The notes: generated by a model not told the origin, from the sequence alone. A DNA stretch of 64,000 nt from Tianweitania sediminis (GCF_017813335.1 NZ_JAGIYY010000001.1:558001-622000); one strand, 5' to 3'; counted from the first letter of the stretch, positions 34,699 through 43,313 are shown. Numbers and translations are program-made.

Positions 34699-35790
34699 AT
34701 GGGACCGTTGGCCGGGCTACGGATCGTTGAAATGGCTGGGCTGGGACCTGGCCCGTTCTGCGGCATGCTTTTGTCCGATATGGGCGCGGACGTGATCCGC
34801 ATCGATCGGCCGGGCAACCAAAGCTTGGTGGGCGTTTCCTACGACATCATGCATCGCGGCCGCCGCCTCGTCGAACTCAACCTCAAGGATGGCGCGGAGC
34901 GGGACCAAGCCCGCGCGCTGATCAATAAGGCAGATGGCCTGATCGAGGGGTTTCGCCCCGGTGTCATGGAGCGCCTGGGGTTGGGCCCTGAAACATTCGA
35001 GGCGTCCAATCCAAAACTCGTTTTCGGCCGCATGACGGGGTGGGGCCAAACCGGTCCGCTGGCGCAAACCGCCGGCCACGACATCAACTATCTGTCGATC
35101 ACCGGTGCGCTCGCGACAATCGGGCCGCGGGAAAAGCCGGCCATTCCGCTGAACCTCGTCGGCGACTTCGGCGGCGGCGCCCTTTACCTCGCCTTCGGCA
35201 TGGTTTGCGGTCTCCTGGAGGCGAAGTCGTCCGGTCGGGGGCAGGTGATCGATGCCGCCATTTCCGACGGCGCGGCGCATTTGATGGCCATGATGTATTC
35301 AATGCACAATGAAGGGCGCTGGAACACAGCCCGAGAAAGCAATCTCCTGGATGGCGGCGCGGCCTTTTACGAGACCTACCCGTGTGCCGATGGCAAGTTC
35401 ATCTCAGTGGGTGCCATCGAGCCACGCTTCCAGAAGGTTCTGCTCGACGCTCTCGGCATCAGCACGGCGCTGATCGTCCATGACCTCCAAGCACCGGAAA
35501 ACAAGAAGCTGCGGGAGGAACTGGCGCGTGTGTTTGCCTCCCAGCCGCGGGCTTATTGGGTGGAACTGCTCGAAGCCCTTGATGGCTGTACGGCGCCCGT
35601 GCTCGACATGGCGGAAGCGCCGGAGCATCCGCACAACAAGGCACGCGACACGTTCGTGACGCACCAGGGTGTGCGTCAGCCAGCGCCGGCACCGCGCTTC
35701 AGCCGGACTGTGCCTGAGCTGCAGAACTGGTCACAAACGGAGCCGGTTCGCGCGGATACCGTGCTCGACCAGTGGAAGCGGCGGCACTAG
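34699..35790 (+). CDS. Alpha-methylacyl-CoA racemase (CaiB/BaiF family)
   Basis: A 363-aa class III CoA-transferase-fold enzyme. The racemase rather than transferase subgroup is indicated by AGHDINYLSITGAL (catalytic His) and NLVGDFGGGALYLAFG (catalytic Asp), with GPGPFCGMLLSDMGADVIRI at the N-terminus. It would epimerise 2-methylacyl-CoAs, which fits the adjacent branched-chain 2-oxoacid dehydrogenase genes whose products are branched acyl-CoAs. GGGAGGAAG precedes the ATG, and the gap to lpdV is 45 bases, so co-transcription is likely. Confidence 0.87.
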   Translation: MGPLAGLRIVEMAGLGPGPFCGMLLSDMGADVIRIDRPGNQSLVGVSYDIMHRGRRLVELNLKDGAERDQARALINKADGLIEGFRPGVMERLGLGPETFEASNPKLVFGRMTGWGQTGPLAQTAGHDINYLSITGALATIGPREKPAIPLNLVGDFGGGALYLAFGMVCGLLEAKSSGRGQVIDAAISDGAAHLMAMMYSMHNEGRWNTARESNLLDGGAAFYETYPCADGKFISVGAIEPRFQKVLLDALGISTALIVHDLQAPENKKLREELARVFASQPRAYWVELLEALDGCTAPVLDMAEAPEHPHNKARDTFVTHQGVRQPAPAPRFSRTVPELQNWSQTEPVRADTVLDQWKRRH

Positions 35791-35891
35791 GAAGTGCCCT
35801 TTCGAGCACATTTTCCGTGCTACGAAAATCTTTATGCAACCAGCTGCCACCCGTTCTAGTTTGACGTGCTTGAAAATCCAGGGAGGCTTGG

Positions 35892-36221
35892 TTGCACGTT
35901 CCGCAGGAACTCAGAAGCGCGGATCAATCGGCAGAGCTGCTGAGTGTTCTGGCCAATTCTCATCGGTTGAGGATCATGAACCACCTCCTGGCCGAGGAGA
36001 TGGCCGTTCATGAGGTTGCCGATCGCGTTCAGCTAAGCCAGTCCGCGATTTCGCAGCATCTGGCTCGGTTGCGGCGGGCGGGTGTCGTGAGCACGCGGCG
36101 CGATCGCCAGACCATCTATTATTCAAGCCAGTCCGAAATCGTCCGGCACCTGATCGACGCGTTGGACGGCCACTTCAATCCTCCCAATCCCGAACCGAAC
36201 AGCCCAAGCGAAGAGGATTGA
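35892..36221 (+). CDS. ArsR-family regulator, NolR-like
   Basis: A 109-aa winged-helix protein. VHEVADRVQLSQSAISQHLA is the helix-turn-helix and RRDRQTIYYSSQS the wing. It has no cysteines at the ArsR/SmtB metal positions, and the EEMAV-x(9)-LSQSA-SQHL stretch closely follows rhizobial NolR, a metal-free repressor. The start is TTG at 35892 with GGGAGG 5 bases upstream; no ATG fits. It stands alone, convergent with the aldolase gene. Its target is not evident. Confidence 0.8.
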   Translation: MHVPQELRSADQSAELLSVLANSHRLRIMNHLLAEEMAVHEVADRVQLSQSAISQHLARLRRAGVVSTRRDRQTIYYSSQSEIVRHLIDALDGHFNPPNPEPNSPSEED

Positions 36222-36236
36222 GCGGCGAGACGCCGA

Positions 36237-37007
36237 TCAATGCCGGTAGGACGGATCCTTGCGGTCCAACTGAGCCTTCAGCGCGTCGAAATGCGCAAAC
36301 GCCATGTCGTTGTAGTCGCGCCAGCCTTGCGCCGTTTTTTCCGCGATCTCATCGGACATGACGTTCAGCGGCTGCCCGCTGGCATAGGCCAGCATCAGCG
36401 TCTTGGCTGCGCGTTCAAAGAAGTAGAGGTCCTCGAAGGCTTCCGCAATCGTGGCGCCCGTGGTGGTGACGCCGTGGTTGCCCATCAGCAGGACCTGATG
36501 GTTGCCGAAGCAGGCAGCCAGGCGCTCGCCTTCTTCCGCCTCGTCGGCGATGCCGCCAAAGCCGAGGTCGACGCCCATCTTGCCGAAGAAGCGGGCCGTG
36601 TTCTGATCGATCGGCTTCATGGTGGGGTCCTTCAGCGAAGCCAGGGCGGTCGCATAAGGCGGATGGCAATGCAGGAGGACGCGGGCGTTGGGGCGAAGCC
36701 GGTGCAGGGTTCCATGGATCGTCCAGGCGGACGCATCCGGCGCGTTCGGACCCTTCATGACGTCAGGATCGTCTGCGTCGAGCAGAAGAAGGTCGCTGGC
36801 GCGGATCTGGCTGAAATGTTTCCAGCGCGGGTTCATCAGAAAGCGACGCCCGTCCGCGGACACGGCGGCGCTGAAGTGGTTGCCAACCGATTCGTGCCAG
36901 TCGAACTCCGCCGCCAGCCGGAAAGCGGCGGCCAAGTCGACACGCAGTTCCGCTTCCCGCGCGTCCTCGCCGGCACGCTCGAGCCGGCTTACGGTTGCCG
37001 AACTCAC
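36237..37007 (-). CDS. Class II aldolase/adducin-family protein
   Basis: A 256-aa zinc-dependent class II aldolase-fold protein. The metal-binding histidines are in VLLHCHPPYATAL and MGNHGVTTTGATIAEAFED. The substrate may be a sugar phosphate or a 2-hydroxy/2-oxo acid; family membership does not decide. It starts with GTG at 37007, overlapping the dioxygenase stop (GTGA), so the two proteins are made together and probably act in one pathway, under the divergent LysR-type gene. Confidence 0.85.
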   Translation of the reverse strand: MSSATVSRLERAGEDAREAELRVDLAAAFRLAAEFDWHESVGNHFSAAVSADGRRFLMNPRWKHFSQIRASDLLLLDADDPDVMKGPNAPDASAWTIHGTLHRLRPNARVLLHCHPPYATALASLKDPTMKPIDQNTARFFGKMGVDLGFGGIADEAEEGERLAACFGNHQVLLMGNHGVTTTGATIAEAFEDLYFFERAAKTLMLAYASGQPLNVMSDEIAEKTAQGWRDYNDMAFAHFDALKAQLDRKDPSYRH

Positions 37008-38131
37008 TTGAAGCGTCCTTCGGTGGTCAGCGCACGATAGGTGGAGCGCATTTCGCCGCGATCCGTGTAGCAGCCGCGCAAATAGCGGTCGCCGCTGGTG
37101 GCAGAATAAGCGGCGCGTCCATGCACGATGCGGTGGTTGTCAAACACGATGCATTGCCCCGCGCTGAGTCGGAAGCGCATCAGGTACTTGTCGGATTGCA
37201 GCATTTTGCCGAAGCGGACGAAGGCCGGATAGTAGCGGTCAAGGAAGCTTTGATCGAGATCGAAGATATCGGCCATGTGCTGGCTGATCGTCACGCCCGA
37301 AACTTCGCCATGGCTGTCGAGCTCGATCACGTGCTGGCGCGAACGCACGTCATAGTCATCGTGCTCGCAGTAATAGGGGATCGGCGTTTCGGACAGGATT
37401 TTGAAGTCTTCCGGGTGCTCGCGGCGAAGGTCGTTGGCGACAGCCGCACCATCGAGGAAGAGATTGGCGCCGCCTTCCACCGAGTTGGCGCGCACATGGA
37501 GGAACTGGACACCGGGCGCGACGTCTTCCGCCGGCGTATCAGTGTGCAGTTCCAGCGCCTTGGCCGTGTAGGCGAGGTTGGTCGGCTTGATGTGCGTGCG
37601 GACGTCGAAATACTCGCCGAAGAAGGTTGGCCGGACATGGCCAATCAGGCGCGCGGTTTCCGTCAGGCCTTCGTTGGAATCCGGCATGTCGTTGATGATG
37701 GCAACCCCTTCCACCAGCATCGCCTTGATCCATTCTGCAACAAGCGCCTTGTCTCGCATCAGCTCGGGCTGCGAAAACCGCGCAATCTTCTCGTAGTGAT
37801 CGGCAAACCAGACCTTGCGGGGCAAATCCGCCGGATCAAAACGGCGCTCGCCCTTGGCGTATTTGGCGAGGAAATCGAGCGTGTGGCGCGTGACGTGCTC
37901 TTCGCCACGCCAGGAGATTTCCAGCGAACCCTCGACCACGCGGGCAGTTTGGGGCTGGGGCGCGTCCTTCTGGTGAAAAATGTCGAAAGTGCGCTCGCGC
38001 GTTTGGCTGTCGAACGAAGTCGGGCAATTGTCGCGAAGCCAGTAGTAGTTGAAATATGCCGTGGACCCGTCCTTCAACGGAACGCGCAAACCGTTGGCTT
38101 CCAGTGTGACCGGGCTGACGATCTGGTCCAT
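37004..38131 (-). CDS. TauD/TfdA-superfamily dioxygenase of the gamma-butyrobetaine/trimethyllysine type
   Basis: A 375-aa Fe(II)/2-oxoglutarate oxygenase. The N-terminal domain (about 10-95, NYYWLRDNCPTSFDSQTRER) is the zinc-ribbon-like DUF971 domain of butyrobetaine and trimethyllysine hydroxylases. The catalytic domain shows the iron-binding ELHTDTPAEDVAPG (HxD) and distal NHRIVHGRAAY, with a downstream Arg in RYLRGCYTD for 2-oxoglutarate. Whether it acts on trimethyllysine, butyrobetaine or a related betaine is not readable. It is coupled to a class II aldolase and divergent from a LysR regulator. Confidence 0.84.
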   Translation of the reverse strand: MDQIVSPVTLEANGLRVPLKDGSTAYFNYYWLRDNCPTSFDSQTRERTFDIFHQKDAPQPQTARVVEGSLEISWRGEEHVTRHTLDFLAKYAKGERRFDPADLPRKVWFADHYEKIARFSQPELMRDKALVAEWIKAMLVEGVAIINDMPDSNEGLTETARLIGHVRPTFFGEYFDVRTHIKPTNLAYTAKALELHTDTPAEDVAPGVQFLHVRANSVEGGANLFLDGAAVANDLRREHPEDFKILSETPIPYYCEHDDYDVRSRQHVIELDSHGEVSGVTISQHMADIFDLDQSFLDRYYPAFVRFGKMLQSDKYLMRFRLSAGQCIVFDNHRIVHGRAAYSATSGDRYLRGCYTDRGEMRSTYRALTTEGRFK

Positions 38132-38239
38132 GTCTTGTTCTCCAATGATCTAAGCGAACCTTGGAGGGGAGGATGACGCTGGCGCCAGCGCGCGGGAAGA
38201 CCTAGAAATCTCAAGTTAGTATAAGCTTGGGGTTATGAT

Positions 38240-39160
38240 GTGATCCGCAGCCTGCCTCCGCTTCGCCTGCTCACCGTGTTTGAAACGGTGCTGCGCAACG
38301 GCAGCATTCGCGCGGCTGCTTCGGAGCTCAACGTTTCGCAGCCCGCCGTCAGCCAGGCCCTGCGGCAGCTGGAAGACCATGTCGGAACACGCTTGCTCGA
38401 CAGGACGACGCGGCCGCCGGGTCTCACGGAAGCCGGTCGGCTCCTGCAAAGCGCAACAACGGAAGGGCTCGGCCGCATTGCTGAAGCGTTGCAGGACATC
38501 CAGCGCCTGAGCGGCACGGCGGAACAGTCGGTGACCATTGCGTGTTCCGTGGGCTTTGCCACCTACTGGTTGATGCCACGGCTCGCCGGCCTCTATGAAA
38601 CGCATCCCGGGATCGCCGTAAATGTGCTGACCACCAGCCAAGGCGCGCCGCGGCTCACGGCCAGCGTCGACATGGCAATCCGCTTCGGCAGCGGCTCGTG
38701 GAGCGACGGCGAAGTCCATCGCCTGTTTCATGAGCGCGTGGAGCCGGTTTGTAGTCCGGAACTGGCCGAGCGGCTGCCGCGCGAGGGTGCGTTGCAAGCC
38801 GCAACCCTGATCCATGTCGACGTGGACGACGAAAGCTGGACCCGATGGGCGACTTACCTACGTGCGATCGGGCAGTTGCCGGACAACCGGCGACCCGGCC
38901 TCCGGTTCACCAACTATGTGCAGGCAACACAGGCAGCCCTCAGTCATCAGGGGGTGATGCTCGGCTGGCGTTCCATTACCGGCGATCTGGTGAAACAGGG
39001 CCGGCTGGTGGTTCTTTCTGAGCCGCATTATCGCCCGGGCAGCGCGTTCTTCCTTGTTGCAGCGCATCGGCCCACCCATCAGCGGGCGAGCCAAACGGTT
39101 GCCGCCTGGTTGAGGAGCCTCGGCGACAGCGACCCATCCGGCGCTGCGAGAGCAATCTGA
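38240..39160 (+). CDS. LysR-type regulator, GcvA-like
   Basis: A 306-aa LysR-type regulator. The N-terminal helix-turn-helix is in GSIRAAASELNVSQPAVSQA (about residues 21-40), then a linker helix and a substrate-binding domain. The LPPLRLLTVFETV start and the SVDMAIRFGSGSW motif place it in the GcvA/AmpR-like subgroup. It starts with GTG at 38240 (CTTGGGG upstream); an ATG five bases earlier reads at once into a stop. It is divergent across 108 bases from the dioxygenase-aldolase pair, its probable target. Confidence 0.85.
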   Translation: MIRSLPPLRLLTVFETVLRNGSIRAAASELNVSQPAVSQALRQLEDHVGTRLLDRTTRPPGLTEAGRLLQSATTEGLGRIAEALQDIQRLSGTAEQSVTIACSVGFATYWLMPRLAGLYETHPGIAVNVLTTSQGAPRLTASVDMAIRFGSGSWSDGEVHRLFHERVEPVCSPELAERLPREGALQAATLIHVDVDDESWTRWATYLRAIGQLPDNRRPGLRFTNYVQATQAALSHQGVMLGWRSITGDLVKQGRLVVLSEPHYRPGSAFFLVAAHRPTHQRASQTVAAWLRSLGDSDPSGAARAI

Positions 39161-39242
39161 GCGGAAGGCAGCTGCCCCTTCTTTCTGCGCTCCACGGAGC
39201 GAAGCTCTTGCGGAGCGTGCCTGCTAATGACATGCGTTCATT

Positions 39243-40202
39243 ATGAACGCTGTTGTTTCTCCTCGTCCTCGACCGGCCGACACGCATTCCCCGCTTCTGT
39301 CTTACGGCGGGCAGAAACCGCCGGCACCGGCCTGGTTCGCTCAAGCGCTGGCCAATGAACCAGAGGCGCTTTTTCTCGACATCGACGGGAGCTCGATCGA
39401 GGTGCTGCGGTGGGGCACTGCCACCGCCAAGGCTCCGCTTCTGCTTCTCCACGGCAATGGCGCCAGTGCAGACTGGTGGCGCTTCATCGCGCCGTTCCTC
39501 AGCCAGGACCGGCAGGTCGTCGCTTGTTCGTGGCCTGGCATGGGGCATTCGGATTGGCGCGGCCACTATGCCATCGACGACTTTGTCCAACTCGCAGATG
39601 CGGTTGCCGAACAAGCTGGCCTGCTCCAGGCGAAGGTGCCGCCGGTTCTGGTCGGCCACTCCTATGGCGGCATGGTGACCTGCCTCAGCGCTGCCCGGGC
39701 GGTGGTGCCATGGTCGGCCGCGGTGATCATCGACAGCCTTCTTGTTGATTTCCATTCACGACAAGGCTGGGACGTGCTTGGCGACCCCGCGCGCGCTGCC
39801 AGCCAGACGTGGCCGAAGGCCAACATATTCGGGTCCCTCGAGGAAGCCCTGACGCGCTTTCGCTTCCTGCCGCCGCAGCCTTCGGTCAGCGACTACGTCA
39901 CGGACTTCATCGCCCGCAGTGCGCTTAAGCGGGTGGGCGATGCCTGGACATGGCGCACCGACCCGAAGCTGCGCTTTCTCGGCATACAAGACGGGCGCCT
40001 CGATGAAGCGCTGCCGCGCATCAAGTGCCCTTTGACGCTGATCCGCGGCGAACTTTCGGCGCTCGTTTCTGCCAAGGGCATGGAAACAATGGCGGCGGTT
40101 GCGCCGGCTGAAACGCGCTTCATCGCCGTGCCGGAAGCCTACCACCATGTGCCGGTGGACCAACCCCTGGCGCTGGTGGCGGCGTTACGCGCGGTTCTCT
40201 GA
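39243..40202 (+). CDS. Alpha/beta-hydrolase
   Basis: A 319-aa alpha/beta-hydrolase. LLLLHGNGASADWWRF holds the oxyanion HGNG, VLVGHSYGGMVTCLSA the nucleophile Ser, and the catalytic His is in AYHHVPVDQPLAL near the C-terminus. No signal peptide or lid insertion typical of lipases is seen. The substrate is unknown. The ribosome site before the ATG at 39243 is weak. It lies 82 bases after the LysR gene in the same direction. Confidence 0.82.
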   Translation: MNAVVSPRPRPADTHSPLLSYGGQKPPAPAWFAQALANEPEALFLDIDGSSIEVLRWGTATAKAPLLLLHGNGASADWWRFIAPFLSQDRQVVACSWPGMGHSDWRGHYAIDDFVQLADAVAEQAGLLQAKVPPVLVGHSYGGMVTCLSAARAVVPWSAAVIIDSLLVDFHSRQGWDVLGDPARAASQTWPKANIFGSLEEALTRFRFLPPQPSVSDYVTDFIARSALKRVGDAWTWRTDPKLRFLGIQDGRLDEALPRIKCPLTLIRGELSALVSAKGMETMAAVAPAETRFIAVPEAYHHVPVDQPLALVAALRAVL

Positions 40203-40258
40203 GGAAAACAATTCCCGGTTTCGCGCGTTGAGGCTCCTTCATGCAAAGGAGGCACGCA

Positions 40259-41230
40259 ATGAGCGCAGGCGACATCAAGGCCGTAGAAGAAAAGCAGCGC
40301 AGGATCCAGAAGGACGTGGATGCCAAGGATGCGCAATCCGATGGCGGAAGCGGCAGCGACGAGGCGATGCAGGCTGGGGCGCGCGCTTATCCCGTGCCGC
40401 CCTTTCCCAAGCAGCATCATCCGAAGCCGGGCGAAGAACGCAAGATCGACCCCGCGCCGATGTATGATGCGCCGTTCTACAAGGGTTCGGGCAAGCTCGA
40501 CGGCAAGGTGGCGCTGATCACGGGCGGTGACTCAGGCATCGGACGCTCAGTGGCCGTGTTGTTCGCGCGCGAAGGGGCGGATGTCGCAATCGCCTATCTC
40601 AGCGAAGACAAGGACGCGGCCGACACCAAGGCCGCCGTGGAAAAGGAAGGACGGAAAGCGATCCTCATTGCCGGCAACGTGGCTGACCGGAGCTTCTGCC
40701 AACAGGCCGTCGACCAGACGATCGAGGCGTTTGGCGCGCTCGATATCCTCGTCAACAACGCCGCGTTTCAGATCCATACGAACGACTTCGAGGATCTCAC
40801 CGAGGAGCACTTCGACACCACGCTGAAAACCAACCTGTATGGGTACTTCCACATGGCGAAAGCTGCGGTGCCCCATCTCAAGCCGGGCTCTGCGATCATC
40901 AACACGGGGTCGATCACGGGCATCGAGGGCTCAAAGGAATTGATCGATTATTCCATGACCAAAGGCGGTATTCACGCTTTCACCAAAGCCTTGTCCAGCA
41001 ATCTGGTCAGCAAGGGCATTCGGGTCAACTGCGTCGCACCCGGACCTGTGTGGACACCACTGAACCCGTCGGACCGGGACGCTGAAGGTGTCTCGAAATT
41101 CGGCTCGCAAACGCCCATGAAACGGCCGGCGCAACCGGAAGAGATCGCGCTGGCCTATGTGTTTCTCGCGTCGCCGCAGATGTCGAGCTACATCACCGGC
41201 GAAATTCTGCCGATCGTCGGGGGCTACTGA
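40259..41230 (+). CDS. SDR-family oxidoreductase with N-terminal extension
   Basis: A 323-aa short-chain dehydrogenase. A charged, flexible N-terminus of about 80 residues precedes ALITGGDSGIGRSVAVLFA (NADP-binding TGxxxGIG), NNAAF, and the catalytic GSITGIEGSKELIDYSMTK (Ser-Tyr-Lys). This build resembles E. coli YghA and stress-linked general-stress SDRs. The ATG at 40259 has an excellent AAGGAGG at 40246-40252, so the ATG at 40241 is not the start. Substrate unknown. A 600-base gap follows. Confidence 0.87.
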   Translation: MSAGDIKAVEEKQRRIQKDVDAKDAQSDGGSGSDEAMQAGARAYPVPPFPKQHHPKPGEERKIDPAPMYDAPFYKGSGKLDGKVALITGGDSGIGRSVAVLFAREGADVAIAYLSEDKDAADTKAAVEKEGRKAILIAGNVADRSFCQQAVDQTIEAFGALDILVNNAAFQIHTNDFEDLTEEHFDTTLKTNLYGYFHMAKAAVPHLKPGSAIINTGSITGIEGSKELIDYSMTKGGIHAFTKALSSNLVSKGIRVNCVAPGPVWTPLNPSDRDAEGVSKFGSQTPMKRPAQPEEIALAYVFLASPQMSSYITGEILPIVGGY

Positions 41231-41412
41231 GGCGCTTCGGTGCTTTCAGAACGCTCCGGCGAGTGGTTCGGAGCTGCCCAAGCCCAGAAAACAGCGTCTC
41301 CTTGCTGGGGAGACGCTGCGGCTCCGGCTTGCTGCACCTGCTGCGGCGCCGGCCTGCGCTTGATGTCTTTCGCTCGCGCGATCTGCTTGCTGAACGGGTA
41401 GGCACTTTTCAT
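41224..41412 (-). CDS. Doubtful small ORF, 62 aa
   Basis: MKSAYPFSKQIARAKDIKRR opens a 62-aa frame with a strong GGGAGGAAG ribosome site 6 bases before the ATG at 41412. The rest is Ala/Gln/Pro-rich and I recognise no family. A stem with a minus-strand T run lies inside the frame, and its end overlaps the SDR stop. The ribosome site argues for translation of at least the first part; the hairpin argues against the full frame. Confidence 0.3.
   Translation of the reverse strand: MKSAYPFSKQIARAKDIKRRPAPQQVQQAGAAASPQQGDAVFWAWAAPNHSPERSESTEAPQ
41288..41318 (-). terminator. Stem-loop with minus-strand T run
   Basis: Perfect 10-bp arms (41292-41301 with 41309-41318), a seven-base loop, and TTTT on the minus side (41291-41288). 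It could end a minus-strand transcript from the gap at its right. It is not a good plus-strand terminator for the SDR gene. Confidence 0.45.
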
Positions 41413-41586
41413 GACGCTTCCTCCCACGGCATTCGCAGTGATGCCTGCGGGTACTGTGCGCCGGATATGATCAGGGTGCCATATCTTTTGAGAGGAGCTC
41501 GATCACATCCGCGGGGGTGTGAAGGATCTCAGCGCGCGGGCTTTTTCGCGGGAGCCGGGTTCAGTTCGGAAGAGGTGGAAGCCCCC

Positions 41587-41704
41587 CTAGTCGGCCTCGT
41601 GAAGGCCATCGACTGCCATCGCAAGGATGTCCTCGCGACGTCTGGCGCGAGATCGCAGCTTCGGAGAGCTTCTTATTTGATTTGTCGCTAATATAGAATC
41701 GCAT
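41587..41704 (-). pseudogene. Possible frameshifted small ribbon-helix-helix-like gene
   Basis: AGGAAG sits 7 bases before an ATG at 41704 opening MRFYISDKSNKKLSEAAISR. About 25 codons in, the frame continues into low-quality sequence, whereas the adjacent frame reads REDILAMAVDGLHEAD and then a stop at 41587. Joined, the two give a 39-aa strand-helix-helix protein resembling a CopG-type fold. A one-base loss is the simplest reading; a chance pairing of frames is possible. Confidence 0.3.
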
Positions 41705-41831
41705 TCGGGAGCTTCCTGGCTGCTGAAGGACAAAGACAGCCAACGGTTCCCCTGTTTTCACACTCTTGCGTTCGCAAACACCAATCCCTCCCATTGCAGC
41801 AGAGCTTGTCCGCCGCTAGGTCTCGCATGAG

Positions 41832-43313
41832 TTGATCAAAGCAGGCGAAGTAGTGGACGATCATCAGGACGAAGAAGAGCGGATCGACCGGGAACTGGTT
41901 CGCACAGGAGATGGTCCCGATCCGTTTTCAGCTGCAGTGCGTGCCACCCGCATGCCGATGCTCATTACGGATCCACGACAAGCCGACAATCCGATCGTTT
42001 TCGTCAACAATGCCTTTTTGCGCCTGACGGGTTACAGCCGCGACGAGGTGATCGGCCAGAACTGTCGCTTCCTGCAGGGACCGGGCACCAATCGCGACGA
42101 CGTCGCAAAGGTCCGCGCCGCCGTCAGCAGGATGTCGTCCATCGAGATCGACCTGCTCAACTACAGGAAGGACGGTACGAGTTTCTGGAACCGCCTGCTC
42201 CTGTCCCCCGTGTTTCACGACGAGGAACTCACTTATTTCTTCGCGTCCCAATTCGACGTGACGCGGGAAAAGCAGGAGATCAACGCGCTGCACGGCAACC
42301 GTGACAGCCTGGAAGAAGAGCTGCGCTCGCGCATCGTTGACGTCGGTCTGGCGGAAGAGCGACTGCGGTTCACCCTTCGCGCCGGGAAGCTGGGCTTCTG
42401 GACCCTGGACCTCAAAACCAACCGCCTCGTTGCTTCACCGCTGTGCAAGCAGAATTTCGGACGGCAGGCGTCCGCTACCTTCACCTTCGACGATCTCAAC
42501 CAGTCCATTGCTCCCGAACATCTGGAAGCCTGGCGGGAAAGCTTGGCAGAAGCTCTTTTGCCTCCGGGCGAGATGAAGGTCGAATACAAAATCAACACAC
42601 CGGATGAGGAACAGCGCTGGATCGAGCTGCGCGGGCAAACCGCCTTTGACAGCAGCGGAACGCCGCACAGCATGAGCGGGGTGTCCATCGACATCAGCGA
42701 GCGCAAGCAAGCGGAGGAACACCGTAATCTTCTGGCGCGCGAGCTCAACCATCGCGTGAAGAATTCGCTGGCAACGGTGCAGGCGATCTTCGGCCAGACC
42801 CTGAAAACGGCCTCCACCATCGAGGAAGCACGCCAGGCCGTGTCGTCGCGCATCCAGGCTCTTGCCGGTGCACAGGACGTTTTGATCGAGCAGGGCTGGA
42901 CGCGATCCGAACTAAGCCATGTTCTGAAGAATGCCCTCCGACCCTTTGAAGACGGCCATGGCCGCATCCATTACGGCGGCCCGCGTGTGGCCGTGTCGGC
43001 TGCTGCAACAACGGCCTTCAGCTTGGCGCTCCACGAATTGGCGACGAATGCGCTGAAATATGGCGCGCTTTCCAACGAAAGGGGCCGCGTTGCCATCGAG
43101 TGGCAGGTAGAAAAGGGGCAGTTCAACCTCACCTGGCGCGAAAGCGGCGGCCCGCCCGTGTCGCTGCCGCAGCGGCGAGGGTTCGGATCAACGATGATCG
43201 AGCGCGCCCTGGCATCCTCCGTGCAGGGCACGGCGGAGATCGCCTACCCGCCGACCGGCGTTGTTTTCCGGGTTACCACGGAACTGCGGCACCTCCGCCC
43301 CGAGGAGCTGTAG
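41832..43313 (+). CDS. LOV-PAS-HWE blue-light histidine kinase
   Basis: A 493-aa sensor kinase. Residues about 30-145 are a LOV domain with the flavin-adduct motif GQNCRFLQGPGTNRDD (Cys78), followed by a linker helix, a second PAS domain (about 170-290, ending VSIDISERKQAEEH), and an HWE kinase domain: ELNHRVKNSLATVQ with His307, ALHELATNALKYGALS as N-box with the H and E, and LTWRESGGP with the W-x-E. Blue light should form the Cys-FMN bond and alter autophosphorylation, as in Brucella LOV-HK. No response regulator is adjacent. The start is TTG at 41832 or GTG at 41853; neither has a strong ribosome site. Confidence 0.92.
   Translation: MIKAGEVVDDHQDEEERIDRELVRTGDGPDPFSAAVRATRMPMLITDPRQADNPIVFVNNAFLRLTGYSRDEVIGQNCRFLQGPGTNRDDVAKVRAAVSRMSSIEIDLLNYRKDGTSFWNRLLLSPVFHDEELTYFFASQFDVTREKQEINALHGNRDSLEEELRSRIVDVGLAEERLRFTLRAGKLGFWTLDLKTNRLVASPLCKQNFGRQASATFTFDDLNQSIAPEHLEAWRESLAEALLPPGEMKVEYKINTPDEEQRWIELRGQTAFDSSGTPHSMSGVSIDISERKQAEEHRNLLARELNHRVKNSLATVQAIFGQTLKTASTIEEARQAVSSRIQALAGAQDVLIEQGWTRSELSHVLKNALRPFEDGHGRIHYGGPRVAVSAAATTAFSLALHELATNALKYGALSNERGRVAIEWQVEKGQFNLTWRESGGPPVSLPQRRGFGSTMIERALASSVQGTAEIAYPPTGVVFRVTTELRHLRPEEL

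Larger units (their letters stand above)
41231..41831. other. 600-base gap between SDR and LOV kinase
   Basis: No well-supported gene. It contains a terminator-like hairpin, a doubtful 62-aa minus-strand ORF and what looks like a frameshifted small ribbon-helix-helix gene on the minus strand (both listed apart). The right end should carry the LOV-kinase promoter, but no strong -35/-10 pair stood out. Confidence 0.5.

Noticed and set aside
36995-38176. A 393-codon plus-strand frame opposite the dioxygenase gene
   Set aside because: The minus strand encodes an intact dioxygenase with catalytic motifs; the opposite frame has none.
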